In this document: one piece after another, positions 1-4,945 of the stretch | How the letters are laid out: each line of letters starts with the position of its first letter | Position numbering within the stretch: position 1 is the stretch's first letter | Source of the DNA: Candidatus Nomurabacteria bacterium | GTDB lineage: Bacteria; Patescibacteriota; Minisyncoccia; Phycocordibacterales; UBA9973 | NCBI GenBank assembly: GCA_023267515.1 | Contig: JAHFNF010000033.1 | Span: 1-7,494 of the forward strand | Length of the DNA: 7,494 nt | Direction of reading: 5' to 3' | The notes under the pieces: model-generated | Told to the model about the DNA's origin: nothing | What the model saw: the letters and a program-made list of their open reading frames with translations, nothing else | Database searches by the model: none | Made by a program: the position numbers and the translations under genes

Positions 1-696
1 TCAAAAAAAAATAAATGGCTGATGGTGGGTGGAGCGCTCCTTTTAATCATCGCGACAGTGATACTCTTTTCACTCACAAACTTCAAAAAGAAAATATCTA
101 CCGTGGAACCGACCGCTCAATTTACCCCTATAATCTTTACCGACAAAAGCCAATTTATAGATATCAGTGGACTTTCCAAAGAGCAAATCATTCAAACGAT
201 AAAAAATGAGGTGGCAAACACCAATATTAAGCCGGGGGGGATTGAAGGCATATACCTCACCTTGGACAATCAAGTAGTGGGTTTTAAACAATTTATGGAA
301 TTAATAAATAGCAGCATCCCGCCAGAAGTACTAACTTACACCAATGATAACTTTATGCTCGGAGCTTGGAATGGAGAAACCAAATCGCTATTTATCTTGA
401 TGCAGGTAAACTCTTTCACTGATGTTTTCCCAGGGATGAAAAACTGGGAGAATAAAATGTGGAGCGATCTGCACAATTTATTTGGAATGGAAGTAAATGC
501 GGATACCGGCTACCTCCTCACCAAAGATTTTGAAGACACTGTAGTCTACAATAAAAACGCTCGCGCGCTGTATGATAACTTGGGCAAGACCGTCTTGGAA
601 TACGTATTCGCAGATGAGACCTCCATCGTAGTCATCGCAAACGATAGCGCGGTAAACGAAATAATGCTCCGCCTCTCTGCCTCAAAGGTAAAATAG
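1..696 (+). CDS. Single-span membrane protein of unknown function, 5' end outside the window
   Basis: The frame is open from base 1 and ends at a TAG stop at 694-696, giving 231 visible residues. An ATG at 22 exists, but the seven codons before it read SKKNKWL and lead directly into a hydrophobic stretch, so the gene most likely begins left of the window. Visible residues 6-25 (WLMVGGALLLIIATVILFSL) form one strong transmembrane helix flanked by lysines on both sides. The remaining 200 or so residues look soluble and globular, with no cysteine and no motif I recognise, so this is probably a membrane-anchored protein with a C-terminal domain on one side of the membrane. Topology is unclear because both flanks are positive. 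It ends 49 bases before the next gene, which has its own promoter. I do not recognise the family. The reading frame is certain; the function is unknown. Confidence 0.8.
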   Translation, partial: SKKNKWLMVGGALLLIIATVILFSLTNFKKKISTVEPTAQFTPIIFTDKSQFIDISGLSKEQIIQTIKNEVANTNIKPGGIEGIYLTLDNQVVGFKQFMELINSSIPPEVLTYTNDNFMLGAWNGETKSLFILMQVNSFTDVFPGMKNWENKMWSDLHNLFGMEVNADTGYLLTKDFEDTVVYNKNARALYDNLGKTVLEYVFADETSIVVIANDSAVNEIMLRLSASKVK

Positions 697-711
697 TCAC
701 CTAAAAATTAG

Positions 712-739
712 TTGCTAGAAAGATTTAAAATGTTATCAT
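712..739 (+). promoter_or_regulatory. Promoter of the dksA-like/comM operon, extended -10, leaderless
   Basis: TTGCTA at 712-717 (4 of 6 matches to TTGACA), a 16-base spacer, then TATCAT at 734-739 (5 of 6 matches to TATAAT) preceded by TGT at 731-733, an extended -10. Six bases separate the -10 from the ATG at 746, so the expected transcription start is the A of the start codon. No Shine-Dalgarno sequence precedes the ATG. Confidence 0.65.
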
Positions 740-745
740 TCTGGC

Positions 746-1111
746 ATGGCACTGGATAAGAAAAAACTAAAAGAAAAGTTGGAAAAAGAGCGAGACGTAC
801 TACTAGGAGAGCTCCGCGACATCGGCAAGTTAAACCCAGAGACCGGGGAATGGGAAGCAGTGCCTGAAGCGATTGATTTTCCAGAGGCAGACTCAAATAG
901 CGCCGCAGACCGCTTTGAAGACTACGAAAGTAGAAGTTCAATGCTCAAAGACTTGGAGATAAGACTCAAAAACATCCTTTCCGCCTTAAAAAGAATGGAT
1001 AAAGTATCATTCGGTAAATGCGAGATTTGTAAAAAAGATATTGAAGTTTCTAGGATGGAAGCAAACCCAGCCGCCCGCACTTGTAAAGAACATATAAACG
1101 AAGAAGTCTAA
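746..1111 (+). CDS. DksA/TraR-family zinc-finger protein
   Basis: A 121-residue protein with the layout of the DksA/TraR family: a lysine/glutamate-rich first helix (about residues 4-27), an acidic loop, a second helix containing the family-like NSAADRFEDYES segment (about 51-62), and a C-terminal finger CEIC-x17-CKEH. In known family members this finger supports binding in the RNA polymerase secondary channel, where the coiled-coil tip modulates transcription initiation, often with ppGpp. Here the fourth ligand position holds His instead of the usual Cys, which can still bind zinc. The length is a little below E. coli DksA (151) and well above TraR (about 73). The ATG at 746 is chosen because an extended -10 sits six bases upstream and no SD is present. 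The gene ends six bases before comM, which suggests one operon. Family assignment is strong; whether it acts as a true DksA is inference. Confidence 0.9.
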   Translation: MALDKKKLKEKLEKERDVLLGELRDIGKLNPETGEWEAVPEAIDFPEADSNSAADRFEDYESRSSMLKDLEIRLKNILSALKRMDKVSFGKCEICKKDIEVSRMEANPAARTCKEHINEEV

Positions 1112-1117
1112 AAATAA

Positions 1118-2677
1118 ATGAGCTTCGCCAGAGTTTATTCCGCCCAAATAAACCTCCTTTCCGGCAACATTGTAACGATTGAAGTGGATACTTCGCGCGG
1201 ATTGAACGCTTTTACTATCGTAGGGCTACCAGATAAAGCGGTGGACGAATCTCGTGATCGCGTCGGCTCCGCACTCAAAAACTCCGGCTACGAATCACCA
1301 AAAAGTAAAAACCAAAAGACAGTGGTCTCCCTCGCACCAGCGGACCTCAAAAAAGAGGGGCCGTTTTTTGATCTCGGTATCGCGCTCGCTTATATGCTCG
1401 CCTCGGGAGAGGTAAAATTCAATCCGGATAAAAAAATATTTCTTGGGGAATTATCGCTCAACGGTGAACTGCAAAGCATTCGTGGGTCCTTGCCATTAGT
1501 CCAAGAGGCAAGGCGTAAAGGATATGAAGAAATTTACTTGCCAAAAGAAAATGCGGTAGAGGCGGCATTAGTGGAGGGAATAAAAATATTTGGAGCAAAT
1601 AGTTTGAAAGAAGTAATTGAACATATAAACGAGATGAAAGAAAATGAAAAAAATGCAAAAAAAATGCAAAACAAAATATCGGTTCAACCAAAAACAGAAA
1701 TAATATACGAATACGAAACAAAAAATACAGACTTTGCTGACATCCGCGGACAAGAAGGCGCGAAGCGGGGCTTGGAAATCGCCGCCGCTGGCGGGCACAA
1801 TATCGCAATGTCCGGACCGCCAGGCACTGGAAAAACAATGCTCGCTCGCGCCTTCTCTGGTCTATTGCCAGAACTTTCAGCAGCAGAGGTCTTAGAAATT
1901 ACTGGCATTCACTCAGTGGTCGGCGCAAATCGCGGAGAATTAGTAACTATCGCTCCTTTTCGCGCGCCTCATCATACTTCATCTTACGTTTCAATTATCG
2001 GCGGGGGCACCATACCAAAACCTGGTGAAGTGACCCTCGCTCACCGCGGAGTATTATTTTTAGACGAGTTCCCAGAATTTGAAAAAAGGGTCATTGAATC
2101 TCTGCGCCAGCCGCTGGAAGACAATATCGTTTCCATTTCCCGAGCTCGCGGCACGGCTATTTTCCCCTCAAACTTTATATTAGTCGCCGCGATGAATCCC
2201 TGCCCGTGCGGAAACCTAGGCTCTAAAATAAAACAATGTATCTGCCGGCCAGCAGACTTGGACCGTTATAAACGAAAATTATCCGGGCCAATAATAGATC
2301 GTATTGATCTTTGGATTACAGTCGGGAATGTAGATTATAAAAAATTGGGCGAAAAGGGGGAAGGGGAAGAAAGTAAAAAAATAAAAGCGCGGGTAAAAAA
2401 AGCGCGTGAAATACAAAAATCTAGATTTAAAAAATGGGATAGAAATATAACTTCCAACAGCGAGATGAATGTAAAAGATCTAACTAATATAATAAAACTA
2501 GACCCAGAGGTGAGAAATTTACTGGAAGAATCATCTCAGCGTCTTGCCCTCTCCGCTCGCGCCTACCACCGAGTCATAAAAATAGCCCGCACGATTGCGG
2601 ACTTGGAAAACTCGGGGGAGATTGAAAAAAATCACATTTTGGAAGCTATCCAATATCGGCCAAAGGTAAGTATCTAG
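1118..2677 (+). CDS. comM: ComM/YifB-type Mg-chelatase-like AAA+ ATPase
   Basis: A full-length 519-residue member of the YifB/ComM family. Residues 1-165 form the N-terminal Lon-protease-like (ChlI) domain, with the family-typical segments FTIVGLPDKAVDESRDRV and VSLAPADLKKEGPFFDLGIA. The AAA+ module follows: Walker A GPPGTGKT at 233-240, APHHTSS near 283, Walker B VLFLDE at 312-317, sensor-1 AAMNPCPCG at 357-365, and DRIDLW near 394. SARAYHR (479-485) and the EAIQYR ending mark the C-terminal Mg_chelatase_C domain. Four cysteines (362, 364, 374, 376) form a CPCG...CIC cluster that may bind a metal. Characterised ComM is a hexameric branch-migration helicase that helps integrate incoming single-stranded DNA during natural transformation, so a recombination role is inferred. 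The linker at 171-205 is Lys/Glu/Asn-rich. The start is six bases after the preceding stop without an SD, suggesting translational coupling. The stop overlaps the convergent gene. Confidence 0.95.
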   Translation: MSFARVYSAQINLLSGNIVTIEVDTSRGLNAFTIVGLPDKAVDESRDRVGSALKNSGYESPKSKNQKTVVSLAPADLKKEGPFFDLGIALAYMLASGEVKFNPDKKIFLGELSLNGELQSIRGSLPLVQEARRKGYEEIYLPKENAVEAALVEGIKIFGANSLKEVIEHINEMKENEKNAKKMQNKISVQPKTEIIYEYETKNTDFADIRGQEGAKRGLEIAAAGGHNIAMSGPPGTGKTMLARAFSGLLPELSAAEVLEITGIHSVVGANRGELVTIAPFRAPHHTSSYVSIIGGGTIPKPGEVTLAHRGVLFLDEFPEFEKRVIESLRQPLEDNIVSISRARGTAIFPSNFILVAAMNPCPCGNLGSKIKQCICRPADLDRYKRKLSGPIIDRIDLWITVGNVDYKKLGEKGEGEESKKIKARVKKAREIQKSRFKKWDRNITSNSEMNVKDLTNIIKLDPEVRNLLEESSQRLALSARAYHRVIKIARTIADLENSGEIEKNHILEAIQYRPKVSI

Positions 2678-3426
2678 GAGGGTTTGAACCTTTTTGTTTC
2701 TTCAAATTTTCCAGCTCTCAAAAAATTAATCAATCGGTTGATAATAATGGTGTTAGCTTTAATCTTGCCTCTTAGCGCTCTGGAACCGTGCCCACCACGT
2801 AAAAAATCTTGAGCTTTTTGTTCATTGGTATACCGGGCGGACAATAATGCTTGGTGATCTTTAACGACTGCTTGAAATAATATATTTTCAGGCAAATCTT
2901 TAATCATTGTCGGTTTTTCTTGATTCAATAATTCTTTAGCGGCAAGAAACTGCCGTTGTAATTTTAACTGTTCGGGCGCCAGCCCTTGGATGTTGAAACG
3001 GATAATATTTATTTGCGAATCTTCATAATTCTCTCCTAAATGCATACTTATCAAGTTGCTGATTTTGGGTCTAAAAAAATTATGATTGCCTACGTTATGC
3101 TCTGGATCAAGAAAAAATAAATTTGCTCCTTTTTCTGACTTTTCGCCGAGGAAAGTGTGTGGATGTAAAGTCTTTTGGCTTTTTTGTCCTACTAACCAAG
3201 TATACTCATATAGCTTTCCTGACTCAAAAACACTTTTAGAAAGAGAGACAAGCTCTTGGTGCTGACCGCGGGAAAGAAATTTCTCTCTCATCTTGTCCAC
3301 AGATGGTGATGCTGGTTCTGTATCATTTACTTCCCAGCTTTTTATCTTGCTAAGATTCGGGAAATTATCCCGCAGGTCGGGGATAATATTATCGGTTAAT
3401 TTTTCTAGCTTTTCTCGGAAAATCAT
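2674..3426 (-). CDS. Conserved-looking hypothetical protein, 250 residues, family not recognised
   Basis: A complete ORF of 250 residues with ATG at 3426 and TAG at 2676-2674. It is the only possible ATG for this frame, because an in-frame TGA lies at 3441-3439. The protein has no signal peptide, no transmembrane span and no cysteine, so it is probably cytoplasmic. It alternates charged helical stretches (start to about 35; about 155-185) with a His/Asn/Phe-rich middle part (LDPEHNVGNHNFFRP near 107-121). The C-terminal segment FLRGGHGSRALRGKIKANT (about 208-226) is basic and Gly-rich and could contact nucleic acid, but that is speculation. A TATAAT lies 35 bases upstream of the ATG, so it probably has its own promoter rather than being read from the M23 gene. 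Its end overlaps comM by four bases. Length and composition support a real gene; I cannot assign a function. Confidence 0.75.
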   Translation of the reverse strand: MIFREKLEKLTDNIIPDLRDNFPNLSKIKSWEVNDTEPASPSVDKMREKFLSRGQHQELVSLSKSVFESGKLYEYTWLVGQKSQKTLHPHTFLGEKSEKGANLFFLDPEHNVGNHNFFRPKISNLISMHLGENYEDSQINIIRFNIQGLAPEQLKLQRQFLAAKELLNQEKPTMIKDLPENILFQAVVKDHQALLSARYTNEQKAQDFLRGGHGSRALRGKIKANTIIINRLINFLRAGKFEETKRFKPS

Positions 3427-3461
3427 AATATTGAGAGCTCATTTTCTATCACCCTAAAAAC

Positions 3462-3467
3462 ATTATA
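3462..3467 (-). promoter_or_regulatory. -10 element of the 250-residue hypothetical gene
   Basis: The minus strand reads TATAAT here, a perfect -10. The predicted start is near 3455, leaving a leader of about 29 bases before the ATG at 3426. No convincing -35 is seen; TTGTGA at 3492-3487 would give a long 19-base spacer. The leader contains an SD-like GGTGAT and an out-of-frame ATG at 3442. Confidence 0.5.
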
Positions 3468-3510
3468 CCTTTTTAGAAGATATTTATCACAAAATTAAAT
3501 TTTAGATATT

Positions 3511-4587
3511 TTATATTTTCCAAGACCCGTCTGCCCCTGGATTTTTTGCGCCAATAACTTCAAAGTGAATATGCGGACCCGTAGAATTTCCGGTAGAACC
3601 CACATAACCAATAATGTCTCCTTGATTTACAAATGCGCCGACGCTAGTAGCAACTTTTACCATATGACCATACAATGTCGCTGTGCCATTCTTATGCTGA
3701 ACCTTAACAAAATTTCCATAACCTCCACCACATCTTTTTTTACCTACAACACAACCTGTCTTAACAGCGACTACTGTACCAGATGCTGATGCATAAATAT
3801 TCGTACCTGTTGGAGCTCCTTCGTCTATCCCTCGATGTCCTGGACCGTGAAGTCCTTGAGTTTTATGCCCAGTCGGCACCGGATTTATAAAGAACCCGGC
3901 AAGGTTTTTAATGAAATGAGTAGCATAGTAATTTTCGTCTTTCTTTTGTACTGTTCCAAGGTTCGGAGCAGGCTTATCACCACCTTCATCTGCCATAACT
4001 CCGTCTGGAATAAGAAGTTTATCGCCAATGACAAGTGTTACATTTTCAGATATGCTGTTTGCAAAAGCAATATCACTGAGATCAACTTTGTATGTCTTAG
4101 CAATAGCCGGTAAAGTATCACCTTTTTTTATTGTGTACTCCACCCCAGAGGAAGCCGGAATAACCAAAACGTCTCCGATTTGAGCTTTTTCTCCTTTTTT
4201 CATATCGTTAGCGGACCAAATTGTGTCAGGGGTGACGCCAAACATCTCGGCAATAATACTGATAGTATCCCCGGACTTAACCACATAGATACTTATTTGA
4301 TCAGCGGTGGAATCAGCATCATCTGCATTGACCCCCATCGTGCTCGTAGCCGGGAGCAGAGCGTTTTCGGAAACTATGTTCACATTTTCATTTTCGTCTA
4401 TCGCATTAGTGCCTTTTTGATCCTGTCCGACTACATTCTGAGAAATAGAGGGGGTAAGTAAATCCATATTTTGAGAATTGTCTTCGCTTACTATGGGGAG
4501 GGTATCGGCAGATACCGATTCTGGACTAAATAGTACGGAAAATAAACTGGCCTCCGCTCCGAAAGGCATAAAGACAACCCCGACCAA
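3511..4587 (-). CDS. Secreted cell-wall endopeptidase, two LysM domains plus M23 metallopeptidase
   Basis: From the TTG at 4587 the frame gives 358 residues. After a low-complexity acidic segment come two LysM peptidoglycan-binding domains, at residues 101-144 (YVVKSGDT...LVIP) and 151-194 (YTIKKGDT...LLIP). A linker follows, then an M23 (LytM/lysostaphin-type) domain at about 245-350. Its zinc-site residues are visible: H251 and D255 in HRGID, H308 in GHM, and H339/H341 in HIHFE. All are intact, so the enzyme should cut peptide cross-links in peptidoglycan outside the membrane. C279 and C286, in an insert before CGGGYGNFVKV, could form a disulfide. The TTG start is doubtful: it lies inside the hydrophobic core of a signal peptide that continues upstream in frame (see 4588-4674), with cleavage likely after GAEA at residues 10-13. 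The gene is divergent from the 684-residue membrane protein. Enzyme class is certain; the start is not. Confidence 0.93.
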   Translation of the reverse strand: MVGVVFMPFGAEASLFSVLFSPESVSADTLPIVSEDNSQNMDLLTPSISQNVVGQDQKGTNAIDENENVNIVSENALLPATSTMGVNADDADSTADQISIYVVKSGDTISIIAEMFGVTPDTIWSANDMKKGEKAQIGDVLVIPASSGVEYTIKKGDTLPAIAKTYKVDLSDIAFANSISENVTLVIGDKLLIPDGVMADEGGDKPAPNLGTVQKKDENYYATHFIKNLAGFFINPVPTGHKTQGLHGPGHRGIDEGAPTGTNIYASASGTVVAVKTGCVVGKKRCGGGYGNFVKVQHKNGTATLYGHMVKVATSVGAFVNQGDIIGYVGSTGNSTGPHIHFEVIGAKNPGADGSWKI

Positions 4588-4674
4588 GAGGAAAAGGGTA
4601 AAAAATGAGGCGAAAATTTTAAATTTAGGTTTTATATTACTAACTAGGTATCGCGAGAATGACCTTTTTCGCCT
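4588..4674 (-). other. In-frame upstream extension encoding the n- and h-regions of the M23 signal peptide
   Basis: Reading the M23 frame upstream from the TTG at 4587 to the TAA at 4677-4675 adds 29 sense codons. The part nearest the gene reads KPKFKIFASFFTLFLL and runs on into VGVVFMPFGAEA, a textbook signal peptide with a basic n-region, hydrophobic core and small residues at the cleavage site. No in-frame ATG, GTG, TTG or CTG occurs in this stretch. The best-placed candidate is ATA at 4635-4633, which would give a product beginning (M)KPKFK; ATT at 4617-4615 is an alternative. The true start is therefore non-canonical, or an ATG has been altered. Confidence 0.6.
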
Positions 4675-4860
4675 TTAAAAATAAGGCGGATTGGTTACAG
4701 GACGACCAAATTGTACTGCAAAACTAAGGTTTCTTGCGAAGGTTACTAACTTTCAGGGTTTCGGCGCCACTCTTTCGTTCATCTGCTCGGTATTTAATAA
4801 GGGTAGCATTTTGGGAGGTAGAGTCAACAGGGCTGTGGAAAACTCCTGGATATCTTCCGC

Positions 4861-4888
4861 TTGACAATAATTAGAAAAATTCTATAAT
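4861..4888 (+). promoter_or_regulatory. Perfect-consensus sigma-70-type promoter (P1) upstream of the 684-residue protein gene
   Basis: TTGACA at 4861-4866 and TATAAT at 4883-4888, both 6 of 6 to consensus, with a 16-base spacer. The transcription start is expected near 4895. This would give a roughly 51-base AT-rich leader with no SD before the ATG at 4946. Confidence 0.75.
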
Positions 4889-4933
4889 AAAAGGGATTTT
4901 AAGCAAAAATTAGGGTTTAAAAACTAAAAGCTT

Positions 4934-4939
4934 TATAAT
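4934..4939 (+). promoter_or_regulatory. Second -10 element (P2), leaderless position, for the 684-residue protein gene
   Basis: A perfect TATAAT ends six bases before the ATG at 4946, the same spacing as at 746, 7021 and 7369. There is no TGn extension (CTT instead) and no good -35; TTAGGG at 4910-4915 is weak. It may be a second, leaderless promoter downstream of P1. Confidence 0.5.
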
Positions 4940-4945
4940 AAAACG

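Larger units (their letters stand above)
4676..4945. other. Divergent intergenic region between the M23 gene and the 684-residue membrane protein gene
   Basis: No credible ORF lies here on either strand. Seen from left to right: a short hairpin TTGGT...ACCAA (4691-4709, nine-base loop); TTACTAAC at 4743-4750, which repeats 4637-4644; a GGCGCC palindrome near 4765; a lone DnaA-box-like TGTGGAAAA at 4834-4842; and two plus-strand promoter elements at 4861-4939. For the minus strand only a weak promoter can be proposed (TTGACT 4827-4822, TACCCT 4805-4800). That would give the M23 gene a leader of about 160 bases. I could not match this leader to a riboswitch I know. Confidence 0.5.

Noticed and set aside
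22..24. ATG at 22 as the true start of the first gene
   Set aside because: The frame is open to base 1 and encodes a lysine-rich flank that continues into the membrane helix, so the gene probably begins outside the window.
1458..1838. Minus-strand ORFs inside comM
   Set aside because: Their composition is Phe/Leu/Arg-rich and they lie wholly within a confidently assigned comM frame.
2676..2682. SD-like AGGAGGG at the comM stop
   Set aside because: No start codon follows at a suitable distance on the plus strand, and the sequence lies in the end of the convergent gene.
4640..4800. c-di-AMP (ydaO) or c-di-GMP (GEMM) riboswitch in the M23 leader
   Set aside because: Short resemblances such as CGAAAGAGTGG and GCCGAAACC exist, but the conserved cores (GGGGTGAAT-type or GCAAACC...ACGCAAAGCC-type) are missing.
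4813..4820. SD-like GGGAGGTA in the intergenic region
   Set aside because: No ATG or plausible ORF follows within SD range on the plus strand.
4834..4842. DnaA-box-like TGTGGAAAA in the divergent spacer, suggesting an origin
   Set aside because: It is a single box fitting TTWTNCACA on the other strand. There is no cluster, no clear DNA-unwinding element, and no dnaA or dnaN nearby.
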